From: Dichetophora obliterata
Lineage: Eukaryota > Arthropoda > Insecta > Diptera > Sciomyzidae
Direction of reading: 5' to 3'
Assembly (NCBI GenBank): GCA_963920525.1
Contig: OY986436.1
Location: 84,414,970 to 84,478,969, forward strand
DNA: 64,000 nt
A model generated the notes under the pieces. The model did no database searches. It was not told the DNA's origin and worked only from the letters and a program-made list of their open reading frames with translations. The translations under genes and the position numbers were made by a program. This document shows, in pieces, positions 1-10,924 of this stretch; within the stretch, counting starts at the first letter, position 1; every line of letters begins with the position of its first letter.

Positions 1-900
1 GTCAAAGAAAAAGAAACCAAACAAGAGACATAGATATTAAAAGTAAGAAACAAATAAATCAGATGAAACTTCCTCTGGTTAGTTAAGGGCTTTCCTTAAA
101 GGAAAGTCTTGAGTCGTTATATCATAAATAAGGTCTAGGTAAGGTTTTAAACGCGAAAAAAGGCATATTTTCATTCATTTTTTTTTTAGATATGAGTAAC
201 GCTGATTCATTTATTTCATATACACATTATAGTATAACATCTGAAGTATCTTTGGGATTTTCAATTAAAAATTTCAATAAATAAGTCCGTGAGAGCAAAT
301 CTCCGGAGGCTCCTCGAAAAAAAGTTGTTAGGCGTTGAACACCATAACTCGTTACCGGTTACTTAAGTAGTCACGGTGAGTTTTTCTCTCCGATTTTTTT
401 ATTTTTGGCAGCATTTAGAAGTGAGAAACGTGATTTTCACTAAAAATTTTGGTGAATTTGTTATTAAAAAATGGTAAAAAATAGTAAAAAATATATTTCC
501 GTGACTACCTCTTGAAATATTTGTAGAAATAGTGTTCAACATTTCAAAAGGATCGGTCAAGTAGATTTTGAATTACAATGTTCACGAACGATTTGCGAGA
601 AAATCAATTTGAAGTTTTTTATATCAGGGGCTCGTCGCTTGAAACACTAAATCTTCGTTAGTTTTGCGCCGATTTACTTGAAATTTTGACACAATACTAT
701 CGACATGCTGTACATGCAGAACAAAAAATTAAAAAAACAGTTTTAAAACCTTACCCCCCCTTAAAAGTTTTGATGGGCCATTTGACCTCTCTGATAGATA
801 AATTGCTAAAGGATAAAAATAATTGAAAAAGATAAAAGCATCTCAAAAACTCGATTTACACATGGGTGTTTGAAAATTTCAATGCAACATTGTTCTAGAG
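1..900. other. AT-rich region, no gene seen
   Basis: No supported coding region. The stretch around 290-780 reads like decayed dispersed repeat (runs of A/T, short diverged blocks), but I could not assign it to a family. No terminal repeats or target duplications were found. Confidence 0.4.
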
Positions 901-3147
901 AAGCACACGCCACTGAAATCCTGCCCACTGTAATATTCCACCTACAACAAAATGCAGACCCAAGGCCAACCTACATTCCTGTTTTATAGTTCCAATCTCT
1001 TTTTTGTGTTTACTACTAGCTTGCGTTTAAATAATAACGCCACAAGGATTTCAGTCATTCGTCTTGTGCCATCAATTCTAGCGGTGCTCAGTTTGTAGCT
1101 CTTGGTCCTTGAAACTCGTACCGTTCGAGTGCGAGAAGAAATCATTGCCAGTGCCGAAAATCGTCACATGGCGAGACTTCAGACCCATCCAACAATTCTT
1201 TCTTTTCAACCTCCCTATGGGCAAACATAGCAGCGCATCCAAATGCACTGGCAACGTATCATTTTCGCATCCCGATTCAAAGTTGAGGGAGCAGCCAAAA
1301 GACGACGTTCGTTGCCTCATTCGTTTACTTGGTCGCCTAGTCGTACATTAGGAAAACGAAACCCTTAAATCTTCGTCGTTAGACGCCATTATTTCTTCTG
1401 CTTGTCTCGAGGTCCATAAAACACTTTAATAGTTTTTTCGCAAGCAGCATCCTTTCGCCATTCTGCACCCACCACTCGATCACTCCGTTCCTGGAGATGG
1501 AATGCTTTGTTGCTTGTGGGAGGTGGTTGCGTTCTGTGAGAGGGCGGTTATCGGAAGCTCGTTGCAAATGTCAGTGATGGAAAATTATTACAGAATTTTG
1601 TGCAACGCCAAAGTATTCGATGTTGCGAAAGAGACACTTAAGGAAAAAAAAACAGAACGAAAGACAAACGCTAATTTTGAGCGGAAATGTCATCGAAAAC
1701 TTATTGCTATGCTAATTGGCTTCAGCATACGGTTGCATCTTCGGGGCTCAGCAAAATTTTCGCCAACATTTCGAGAAACATTTCTTTTTTTCTGCCTACC
1801 TTCTCACTAAAACGTAGTCAAAGAAAAACTTTTAATCAGGAACTTTTTAATTTTCTTACGCACTCCCCAAGGACTCGTTTGCTTGATGTACACAAGTCAA
1901 CCAGTTCACCAAACAAAAAATCGCTGAATTACTGCCACTCTAACGCGCTTTGAGTAAGTGGAAAAATGCTGGCTGCAAAAATTAACCCTTTTGACGTTAC
2001 CACTTGAAAACGGATTTATACTCAGCAATTGGGAAGCAGCACGAAAGAAGGCGCATATCCGTTGGATATGAAAACGAGAAAATCTGTTTTATATCGGCGA
2101 CCAAATTGAATTGACTCAGCCGCCAGCCTCTAATAGTCTTGCTCCCCTCTCGATTTGCAATTTTTTGTACGTCTTTCAGTTTTGCTACTGTATCAGTTGC
2201 TTGGGCTGAAAGTATGCTTCTTCTATATAGTGTTTAGGCTCAGTAGCAGCATCTCATCGTCCTTAGCATTTTTCCATTGGGGTTATCAATCTTTAGTGCT
2301 TCTGCTGTATTTTAGAGTTAAGGGTAGATTCTAAGGGTGGAGCGTCATAAAAAAGCTCTTCGCTCACTCCCGCTCCTCATGTGACACCTGCATATTTTCC
2401 GCCACCAAACTTCTTTCTTGTTGCTGCTGTTGATCCCGCTGTCAGTTTTATGTTTGTTTATTTTTGAACTTTTTCGACGTCTTTTGATCTTTTGCAGATT
2501 TTTGTTATTTAGTTCTTTGCTCAATGTATTCATTTGGTTTCGTTGTATATACATACAAATTGCTCTGTTTCTGTGAGAAGCGCTGTACATGACGCAGTTC
2601 TAATTCGACAACATTTTTCATAATGCTTTTGATGTTGAGTTTCATTAAAGGATTTTTTAGCGAAATTCAATTAAAATTATCCTGAGGCAGAAATGTCACA
2701 AATGGCTGCGGAAAAATGTGGCATTTTAAAGAAAATAAAATGAAATGTCTGAGAGAAGAAGAAGAATGCTAAAATAATAATGGATTTTAAACTTTTTTCA
2801 TACCAGAATGCCAGAATATAAATGTGCATTTACTATGAAATAATAAATAAATCTTTACAAGTACCAAATTTACTTTGTTCTCAAAGTATAAGATCACTTA
2901 ATTGAAGGCAATTATTTATTAATAAAAAGTTTTTGTAGTAGCTTTATTTTTATCTGATTACTTTTTTCAAATCAGCGATTTATCAAAAAAATATATTCGA
3001 ATTTCATTATTTTAAAGAATTTATTACCGAACTTAGTTACCATTATAATGAAACCTACTGCAAAATGTAAATAATGCCTTTTCTGCTCTTGGTAACTTTT
3101 AATAGCTTTTCTTGTTCAATATTTACTTCCATAAGAAAAATGTTACG
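901..3147. other. Less AT-rich, apparently unique region without a supported gene
   Basis: Base composition is more balanced from about 900 to 2600 than in the flanks. Several short open frames (60-100 codons) occur on both strands, but none has a recognisable domain or homologue, and some overlap on opposite strands. I treat it as unannotated single-copy sequence, possibly intronic. From 2600 to 3147 the DNA is again AT-rich with nothing recognisable. Confidence 0.35.
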
Positions 3148-3301
3148 GTTGCAACCAGCGTTGCCATATGGTCCGATATATCGGATATGTTACGATTTTA
3201 ATACTTGAATCCGACGTTCCGATATTTGACTAAAGTTCTTCAAAATGTTACGATTTCAGAAAAGTAGATCCGACGTCCGATTTTGCATATATTTTTATAT
3301 A

Positions 3302-4458
3302 AAAGGGTGTTTTTTATAGAGTGAGTTTTTTATAAAATCATAATAAAACATAGTTATATATTTATAATATCAATGAAACGATCTTTATTGGATAGAAAAT
3401 TTTATGAAATTAATGTCTAAATATGATTTCCGCCATGTGGCCGTCACGGCTGGCGCGTTCAAGCCGCAATCTGGAACACCAGTTTTTAAAAACCTTTCGC
3501 AGCATTTGCGACCGTATCTCGCCGATAAATCTTCGAATGTTGATTTTCAATTGTTTGTGGCTTATCGACGTAGACAAGTGACACTACATAACCCCAAAGA
3601 AAATAATCCAATGGGGTTAAATCACATGATCTTGGGGGCCAATTAATTAGGCTATTTCGTTAAATTATTTTTTCGTCAAAAGTTTCCTTGAGTAAATCAA
3701 TTGTAGCGCCTGCTGTGTGGCATGTGGCTCCTTGCTGTTGGAACCACATATCAGCAAGATTAATGCCAGCCAATTGAGGTATGAAAAAACTTCGAATCAT
3801 GTTTCTATACCGTTCACCATTGACCAATGACTCCGCCAGCCCATAAAGCGCACCAAACAGTAATTTTCTGTGGATGCAATGGTGTTTCGACAAAAGCTTG
3901 TGGATTCTCCTGACTCCAAATTCCATGGAAATTCAAAATCTATATCAATTTGTGCTTCAGCCCATTCGCCGAATTGGCGGCGTATACGATGGTCGTTTGG
4001 CTTTAATTCCTGCACAAGTTGAATCTTGAAAGGTTTTAAGCCAAGATCTTTTCGTAAAATCTTCCATAAAGTGGAAGGACACAACCCCAGTTGCTGAGAA
4101 CGGCGACGAATTGATTGATCATCTTCAATGCTTTCCTGTATAGCGGCTACAATTCTTCAGTGCGCACTGTTCGGCGTCTTACGGGATGCACATTATCAAT
4201 AACAGTAAATGTTTTCCGAAAACGATCTATTGTTCTTCGAATTAGCAGCTCTGAAGGACGATTATGTACGCTATAAAATGGACGAAGTGCACGATAAGTT
4301 TGACGAACAGAACCACTATTTTGATTAAAAATTTCCACAATTTTTACGCGTTGCTCTGGTGTAAGTTGATTTATTATAAAATGTCAAAGCAAATTAAACA
4401 AAAAGCAACTATCAGCTGTTAAATGGGTGGTCAAATAAAACAGTAAAAAACACCCTTT
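3302..4458 (-). mobile_element. Mariner-like element nested in hAT-1
   Basis: A 1157-bp element bounded by inverted repeats: AAAGGGTGTTTTTTAT at 3302-3317 and its near-perfect complement at 4443-4458. A TA dinucleotide precedes the left end (3300-3301), as expected for Tc1/mariner; the right TA is less clear. Inside is a broken transposase gene on the minus strand. The terminal motif resembles that of the second mariner-like element at 54-55 kb, whose right end also reads ACCACCCTTTA, so the two are related but distinct families. Confidence 0.8.
3404..4368 (-). pseudogene. Mariner-like transposase pseudogene (DD41D-type relative)
   Basis: The encoded enzyme would cut and paste the element by binding its terminal repeats in the nucleus. 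Reading the minus strand from about 4368, the N-terminal helix-turn-helix region is clear (LTPEQRVKIVEIFNQNSGS, then RQTYRALR), followed by KILRKDLGLKPFKIQLVQEL. The stretch that should hold the first catalytic aspartate (usually FSDEAHF) is missing, and the second catalytic site reads WFQQQ instead of WFQQD, so the acid is lost. The C-terminal part (NIRRFIGEIRSQML and EIIFRH) lies at 3404-3520. Several frameshifts and stops separate the pieces. The protein was about 340 residues, usual for the group. It cannot be active. Confidence 0.8.
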
Positions 4459-4550
4459 ACATATATATATATATATGAAAGGCACAAAATTAGTATAATA
4501 AAATTCATGGCAACTTTAAAATTAAAAGATGCGATGGTACTTCTGCATTT

Positions 4551-4688
4551 CCAACAAAGGGAAAATTTATTTTTGAATTCGTGAGCTTACCGAATTGCTC
4601 AGCTAACGTTGAGCGAACTTTTAGTCAAATAAATACCAATAAAACTAAAGTTCGCAATAGATTAGAGTTAAATACAATGTGCATATGA
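4551..4688 (+). pseudogene. hAT transposase C-terminal dimerisation (hATC) remnant
   Basis: A 45-codon open segment ending in TGA reads FEFVSLPNCSANVERTFSQ and continues INTNKTKVRNRLELNTM. The pattern of small residues followed by VER-FS, then a basic KTKVRNRL stretch, is the conserved core of the hAT dimerisation domain at the C terminus of these transposases. The rest of the gene (zinc-finger DNA-binding region and the RNase H-like catalytic core) is not recognisable upstream, where the mariner-like insertion lies. It belongs to hAT-1 (3156-5282) and has the strand expected for an element running left to right. Non-functional. Confidence 0.75.
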
Positions 4689-5550
4689 AATCTTTTAACT
4701 GTTTTAGTCTTGAAATTGATAAAGAATTGATAAACAAATTTAATAAAGCAATGTATATATGACTTCGAAAAAATTATATTTTTTTATACATATTTTTGTC
4801 CACTAAAATTTAATTTTTTTGTAGTTTTTGGTGGCTTAAAACAACAACATTTTTTTCGTTAATTTACTTGTAGCAAAAACTTTACATTTATAGAGTTAAA
4901 ATTGAAAAATTATGTATTTCATTTTTACCGATTTAAGAGATCTACATTAAACCAAACTGTGTTGCAAATGTATTTAATTTGATTTTTACTTTTAGTTTGT
5001 GTGTTCAAAAATATTTTTAAAATGTAATTTATTATAATATATTTTCTATGTTTATAATGATTATTGAATTGACTTTTGAAAAAAATGTGCTTTTTTAAAT
5101 AAATAAACCTTAAATATTCGTCATACGTCTAATAAAATTCAATATTTTATTTGTCTTCTTTGTTGTAAAATGCGACTGAAAATTTCTTAGTTCTTGTTTT
5201 CAGAGTTTCACAAATACGACGAGAAATCTGATGAGCATAGTGCAAAAGTTACGCTGTAAAATTATTTTTCATGGCAACACTGGTTGCAACCATTCGATAA
5301 AATGTGTCTTATAACAATAATTAACTAAAAAATTGCAAAGAGAGCAGACAAAGATCAGTTATTGGTAAAATTTCAAACAATGATAAGATATGGAATTTTA
5401 AAATTGTCTTTCAATGATATTCTTATGCCACGTCCATAGCGCAAAATCCGCATTTGTTTCTACTATCTACTTCAGCGTTGTCAGGTGAGAGTGGAATTGT
5501 AGGTGTAACCCCTATTTTTTACTAAATTGTTTTTAAATTTTATTTTTTTA

Positions 5551-5695
5551 GCTTATTGTAGCTTATTGAGTAAAGCGCATGGCCCGTACCATGTAAAATG
5601 CCACGGTAGCCCGGCTTAAATCCCCAGCTCAGAAATAACTTTTTTTAATTGAATTAGTATTTATGTTCGGTCATTACCTCTCTGCAGACATTTGA
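5551..5695 (+). repeat. tRNA-derived SINE, copy A
   Basis: The head carries Pol III-like internal promoter boxes: an A-box-like stretch near TTGAGTAAAGCGCATGG and a B-box-like GGCTTAAATCCCC. It is followed by a body ending TTTTTTTAATTGAATTAGTA and ACCTCTCTGCAGACAT. The body matches copies B (13603-13745, +) and C (62132-62276, -). Such SINEs are transcribed by RNA polymerase III and mobilised by a partner LINE; no coding capacity is expected. Confidence 0.65.
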
Positions 5696-5699
5696 AAAA

Positions 5700-6007
5700 C
5701 CTTAAAGAGAAGAAAATGCCATGTAACAGAACATAACCTTCTTATATAAATTTCTTCAAAAATCATAGGCTCCTTGTTTTTTATGACAAAAACATTTCTA
5801 AAATTTTTGAGATAAACTGCAACAAATTTCGTTAATAAATTTGAAAAAGTCATTTGAAAAAGGGTAAAAAATGCCTATTTTAATTTTAATTATTAAAAGT
5901 TAAGGTTTGTCCTAATTTTTATTGCAATAGATATAAAAATTAGATAGAATAAATGTTATGTCATATGAAAGAGTGTAAAATATGGATATTTTAATTTTAA
6001 TTATTTT
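5700..6007. other. AT-rich spacer
   Basis: No gene. It contains two similar ~40-bp AT-rich blocks ending in TATTTTAATTTTAATTATT (about 5866-5895 and 5970-6005), a short local duplication. Confidence 0.4.
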
Positions 6008-6999
6008 CGTGTGATAAATGTGTTCATACAAAACTTTGTAGCACTGTATCTTTTGGAAACATAGTAGCATTATAAAAATGTGCTTAGCAAAATATTCGTT
6101 AGAATTTCAGTTATATACAACATTACATTTAAATTCTTTAACTCGCAACAGTAAAAAGTTATTCGGTATGGCCTCTTTTACAATTACAATTAAGGAGCGT
6201 ATATCAAGCTCCTTAATTGTAAATAATAACAAAAGTGATTTAAGTTGTGGAGTAATCTTCCGCAATTTGTGCCATTTAGGAGTGAAGAAAAATTACGTAT
6301 ATTATACGATTAAGAGATTTCTGAATACTAGCTCCATACAAGACCTTAAGAAAAGTGAGAGAAAACGGAACGTCCGTACCGCGAATGCGATTAAAATAGA
6401 GAGAACGACTTCGACGAAATTGTGTCCGTTCAGCACGAAAGACTGTCAAAAATATAGGAATGAATTTTTAAGGCTTCTTTTGCACTCCGACCTCAATATG
6501 AAAGACTTTAAAAAGGAAAAAATGCATGTTCTTACTAACGCAACCGTAGACAAGCGATTGCAGAGAACCAAACTTATCCTTTCTTGGCACGCTGGCGGTG
6601 ATATCTTTTTTTCCGATGAAAAACTTTTCGTTCTGGAGGCACCGTACCAAACGCAAAATGACAGATTATGGGCAATATCACACAAGGACATCCGAAATGA
6701 CAAAAAGCAGAAAAGATAAATTGCCGCTAGTCTTCATTGACAAAGGTGTAAAAATACACGCTCAGTATTACCTAAATACTGTACCAACATGAAGTCTTGC
6801 AGAATAATCTGAACCTGAGCGTAGAGGCCATATATGAAACCGAATATTATTGCTTCCAGCAAGATGACGCACCTGCCCACACCACTAAAATGGTTCAAGA
6901 CTGGTGTGAGCAAAACTTAACAGATTTTTTACCTAAAGATGAATGGCCTCCTAGCTCACTAGACTGCTATCCCTTGGACTTTTGCGTATGGAGATATAT

Positions 7000-7014
7000 G
7001 GTAAAGGGACTTAA
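7000..7014. repeat. Target-site duplication of LOA-like LINE, left copy
   Basis: GGTAAAGGGACTTAA here is repeated exactly at 9989-10003. In the Tc1-like transposase this is the sequence after WRYM, so removing the LINE and one copy restores a continuous reading frame into EYKYNSLKDF. Confidence 0.9.
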
Positions 7015-9988
7015 AATATATAAAATATAATAAGTTGGGGATTTGCCGAAGCAGACCACAGTGGGTCCCTTTTCGTCCCCCATTGGACAAAGGGTACTAC
7101 TGCTCGGAGTACTCGTACGTGAGCATGCTCCTTGTGTAAGCATCCTTTGTCACCTCAAGCATATCCTTATAGGTTAGTTGACCAATCTCGGCTTCGCCAA
7201 TAAATGGGCGTCCCAGAGTGGTCAATCTTATGCTTGCCAGCGCCGGACACTGGCACAGAATGTGTGCTGCTGTTTCCGGCTCCTCTAGGCATAACCTACA
7301 CGCATCGTCCTCGGTCAGAGTCATCTTCCCGAGATGGTACATGAAGGGACCGTGTCCTGTGACCAGTGCAGTAAGCCAGCTTAAAGTCCTTCGATTGTAT
7401 CGGATAACTTTTGCTGCCTCACTACGAGACCACTTCACGGCCGCCTTTGATTGTCTGCAATTAACAGCTTCTTCCCACCTTGTACTGTGTTCCGAGTCCA
7501 TCCATTGTTTAATAAGGCCTTTAATAAGGCCTTTAAAAGAATCAGCTTCTTCATTCTGTTCTATGCCAGAGTGTCCTCTCACTCACATAAGTGAGAGCTC
7601 ATTCGTCTGGGCGCACCTATTGAGTTTTGTAAGACATTCAATGGCCAACCTGGAAGTGATGTCTGTCCGTTGCATACACCTAATCACAGACTGATTGTCG
7701 AGAGTGATGACAATTTTCTTGCCACTGATCCGGCCATCTATCAGGTGGTCCAGCGCATGCACTACGCCAAACATTTCTGCCTGGTATACAGAAACAAACC
7801 TCCCCAACCTCAGTACACAGGATAGGCTTAACTCTTTTGAGTACACGCCTGCCCCGGCCCGGCCATTCATCAGAGAGCCGTCTGTGAATATACTGATATC
7901 GCTACCAGCGATTTCTTCACAAACGGCTCCATCCGTTATAAGAGTTTTATAACATTTTTCTGTTATTTTTACTCTCTGCCTTCCATCCATAGGCATAAAC
8001 GCCTCCCTGACATCTCTCTGTACAATATCAAGGATGCGAATATGACCATGCAGGACCGTTGCCCCATGCCACGTAGCATTTCGCGACATCCTGAGGGCTG
8101 ACAGCGCCGCTGTTTTCTTTATTTCTAAATCCAACAGCAGCATACCTAACAGAACCTCCATTGCGCTTGTTGGAGTGGTGCGTATTGCACCTGTTATTCC
8201 AACACACGCCAGCCGTTGGACTCTATCCAGTCTCTTCTTAATGGTTTTCTGGCTGATTTTTGTCCACCAAATCACCGAAGCATACGTGATGACAGGTCTA
8301 ACCATCATAGTGTAAACCCATTTCATGGCCTCTGGGTTTAGCCCCCATTTGAGACCACAAACGCGTCTGCACTGGAACAGAACCCTCTTGGCTCTTTGAA
8401 TCCTATCTTCTACATGCTCGTTCCAGTTTAGTTTGCTATCAAGCGTTACCCCTAGATATTTAACTTTCGTGGACATGTTGATTTCAGCTCCAAAAAGTCT
8501 GAGTGGTTCTGTACTCAGGCCTACCCTCTTTCTAGTAAAGAGAATATTGTCTGACTTGCCTGCGTTTACGGTAAGGCCTTGTTCTCGACACCACTCCTCC
8601 ACCATTCGGAGTGCTCCCTTCATGATGTCAGATATGGTGTCAATGAACTTGCCGCAGACCACCAACGCAATGTCATCTGCATACCCTATCGTGTGTATGC
8701 CCGATTCATCCAGTCTAACCAGTAGTGAGTCCACAGTTATGTTCCACAGGGTTGGCGATAACACCCCGCCCTGGGGACATCCTCTACTTACTCTACCTCT
8801 AGTCTTTACTCTACCATTCTGCATGTTGACAGCCCTGTGTTTGAGCATATTGTCCACCCAATTTGCTATCATTGGGCTTACATTGCGTTCTGTCAGGGCT
8901 TGCCGCAGCCTTCCAAAGCATATTTTGTCGAAAGCACCCTCGATGTCCATAAATGTGGCCATCGCAATGCCTCCTGAAAATACCTCCTTTTCAGTCACTC
9001 TTACCAATTCGTGAAGAGCACTCTCCGTAGACCTACCTGCTCTATATGCATGTTGGCATCTACTCAGAGGATTTTGCGTCAGCGAGGTGCTCTCAAGACA
9101 GTCAACCATCACTCTTTCCATCGTTTTCAGGAGAAAAGATGTTAGGCTGATCGGTCTGAACGACTTCGCCTCCGCATAATCTTTTTTTCCGGGCTTCGGA
9201 AGAAAGACAACTTTCGCCTCTCTCCAGACTCTCGGAACATACCCAGTCGCTAGGCAAGTAACAAATATACCCCACAGCCTAGGTGCAATGAGATCTTCCC
9301 CCCCTTGCATCATAGCAGGGAATATACCGTCCACACCTGATGTTTTGTACGGAGCAAATGAGCGTATAGCACTCCTCACCCCGTCCATAGTGATCATCCT
9401 TTCGGCTTCCAGCCTGTCAACCCTGTGCATTCCTTTCTTCAAGGGTGTCCACGGGTCATCAGACTTAAAACTTCCAGGAAAATGCACCTCTATCAGAACT
9501 TCCATGGACTCCTCTAGGTTCTCTGCCATGGTTCCATCCTTTTTCCGGATCAGTCCCACTTTGGAGAATGGGTCTTTTGAAACCATTTTCTGAAGCCTAC
9601 ATGCTTCTGATATAGTTTCCATCCCAGAACAGAAGTCTCTCCACGACTGCCTTTTCCGTTGTCGTATGAGGTACTTCAGTTCCCTTTTCCGTGCCTTGTA
9701 ATTTGCCCATGTTTCTGGGGTTCCCCCTCTCATGTGCAGATTGAAGGCCTTCCTAACCTTCTTCTTCAGAGATTCTAGTTCCATGCACCACCATGGCGTT
9801 GGATCACCATCGTCTACTGAAAGTATTGGGCATGCCACCTCGTAGGCTTCGACCATGACCGAGCTAAGGTGTTTGACATGACTTTCTACTTCCACCGTAT
9901 TCCCTGGTACTTTTATCGCTTTTTGGGTCAGTGTTTCCCTCAACTTCGCCTTATATTTCACGGGATCTGTATTCTTGGGAATCCTGTA
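7015..9988 (-). mobile_element. 5'-truncated LOA-like non-LTR retrotransposon (LINE)
   Basis: A 2974-bp insertion on the minus strand flanked by exact 15-bp duplications. Its 3' end is at the low coordinate and finishes in an A/T-rich tail (7015-7034). The 5' end is cut inside the region just upstream of reverse transcriptase, so ORF1 and the endonuclease are missing, the usual result of incomplete target-primed reverse transcription. LOA assignment rests on RT followed by RNase H, the DIEGAFD motif, and similarity to the LINE fragment at 47.5-49.8 kb; other I-superfamily clades are possible. Confidence 0.85.
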
Positions 9989-10018
9989 GGTAAAGGGACT
10001 TAAGGAATATAAGTACAA
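7097..10018 (-). pseudogene. LOA-like LINE polyprotein: reverse transcriptase + RNase H + zinc-knuckle tail
   Basis: The product copies the element RNA into DNA at the nicked target. In the frame beginning at 10018, residues about 225-500 form the reverse transcriptase: PYKTSGVDGIFPAM, SFRPISLTS, the DIEGAFD metal-binding motif (near 358), CPQGGVLSPTLW and the catalytic YADD (446-449). RNase H follows from about 705 with FTDGS, the glutamate in QAEMFG, LDNQS and, past the stop, GHSGIEQNEEAD. The C-terminal part has a C-X2-C-X8-H-X4-C zinc-knuckle-like motif (CRLCLEEPETAAHILCQC). One in-frame stop, TGA at 7583-7585, replaces a codon where relatives usually have tryptophan; otherwise the frame is open to 7097. 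The first 10 codons (10018-9989) come from the disrupted Tc1-like gene and the target duplication, so the ATG is accidental. A small in-frame repeat (GLIKGLIK) lies just after the RNase H motif. Confidence 0.85.
9989..10003. repeat. Target-site duplication of LOA-like LINE, right copy
   Basis: Exact second copy of GGTAAAGGGACTTAA, joining the LINE 5' end at 9988 to the resumed Tc1-like transposase sequence at 10004. Confidence 0.9.
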
Positions 10019-10271
10019 TAGCTTGAAGGATTTTTAGCGGCTATTATTGATGTACGGAATAAAATACCGATGGAAGTAGTACGTGTATTAATTTTGACTG
10101 AATACTTTGGCGGGTTGTGGCTAATAAAAGGCTGGCCATCGAGAAATTGTCATATAAATCAAATATTTAAACTTTATTTAATATTTGTGCTTTCATACTT
10201 CTTAAATATAATGAAGCTTTATTAAAAAAATCTACTTTGTTTTTATATCAACACATATTTGTCACACTGTA

Positions 10272-10924
10272 AAAAAAAATAAATGTTTGCCCTAATTTTT
10301 ACCATAAAGTTACCAGACCTATAAAATTTGAGAAAAATCTTTTAAAAAATAGCGGAGATATTTTCTTCTAAATTAAAAATTCTAAATTTCTAGTAGAATT
10401 TTGTGCAGTCTGAGTCATTGAATTTGCATACAAAACGCGTTTTACTAAAAAAATCTGCCGTCTTCAATATATTTTAATGGTTTTGATGTCAAAATAACGG
10501 GAATTTTTGCAATCTAAATCAATTAAAATTTTAAACGAATGGATAAAATTGGATGTCTCCTTCTATGGGTTTGTTTGCAATTGCTACGCAAATTTTATTA
10601 GGAAAAAATAAAATGTTGCCACACCCCCTTTAACCACCCACAAATCAATAAAAATTCTATATTTAAGACAGTTTTGGTAGTATTAAACTAAAATTTGGTA
10701 ATTAAGTTCGTACGATAACTGTCGGTAACTACACTAAAAATGGACGTGGTCATACTATAGCTACGCCAACTTTTAAGAAAAGATCAAAAGACTTCGAAAC
10801 TACTGCTGCTATTGAGCTCAAATTTTTGCAATAAATTTGTTTCGAGTACGAGATGGTTTCAGAAAAAATTGCCACACCCCTTTTTACCGCCCAAAATTAT
10901 ATAAAAAATTTGCATTATAAAGTA
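10272..10924. repeat. Diverged repeat related to sequence at 38.7-40.1 kb
   Basis: The block from about 10610 (TTGCCACACCCCC, then ACCACCCACAAATCAATA, then CTAAAATTTGGTAATT and GACGTGGTCATACTATA) matches in order the block at 39888-40060 and part of 38690-38850. It has the same GCCACACCCC/GGGGTGTGGC flavour as the neighbouring satellite and is probably a decayed outlier of it or of the element that seeded it. No coding sequence. Confidence 0.5.

Larger units (their letters stand above)
3156..5282 (+). mobile_element. hAT-superfamily element (hAT-1) with 8-bp target duplication
   Basis: The ends are CAGCGTTGCCATATGG on the left and, read inward on the minus strand, CAGTGTTGCCATGAAAA on the right. 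They are flanked by identical 8-bp duplications GTTGCAAC at 3148-3155 and 5283-5290. An 8-bp duplication, short terminal inverted repeats beginning CAG, and an internal hATC-domain remnant (4551-4688) together identify hAT. A dead mariner-like element (3302-4458) sits inside, so the hAT element was already in place when mariner inserted. Most of the hAT transposase is no longer recognisable. Confidence 0.85.
6078..10140 (+). pseudogene. Tc1-like transposase pseudogene, split by LINE insertion
   Basis: Left part: a frame from 6078 contains a helix-turn-helix region and the first catalytic site IFFSDEKLFVLE at about 6602. After frameshifts come PLVFIDKGVKIHAQYYL (6724-6775) and the second site CFQQDDAPAH, then WPPSSLDCYPLDFCVWRYM ending near 7000. 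The spacing from the second acid to the final aspartate of PLD is 37 residues, so DD37D. The 15-bp target copy and a 2.97-kb LINE follow, and the coding sequence resumes at 10004 with EYKYNSLKDF. A more natural start than 6078 is the internal ATG at 6168 (MASFTITIKER). There are at least two frameshifts, an internal deletion between the first two catalytic blocks, and later stops. Not functional. Confidence 0.75.
6008..10271 (+). mobile_element. Tc1-like (DD37D-type) element interrupted by a LINE
   Basis: The left terminal repeat near 6009-6037 (CGTGTGATAAATGTGTTCAT) matches in inverted form the right terminal region near 10236-10270 (minus strand GTGTGACAAATATGTGTTGA). Between them is a transposase gene on the plus strand, split by a LINE at 7015-9988. 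Without the LINE and its duplicated target the element is about 1.27 kb, normal for Tc1-like elements. Confidence 0.7.

Noticed and set aside
7218..9593. Long plus-strand open frames (158, 193, 101 codons)
   Set aside because: Antisense shadows of the LOA-like reverse transcriptase frame on the minus strand.
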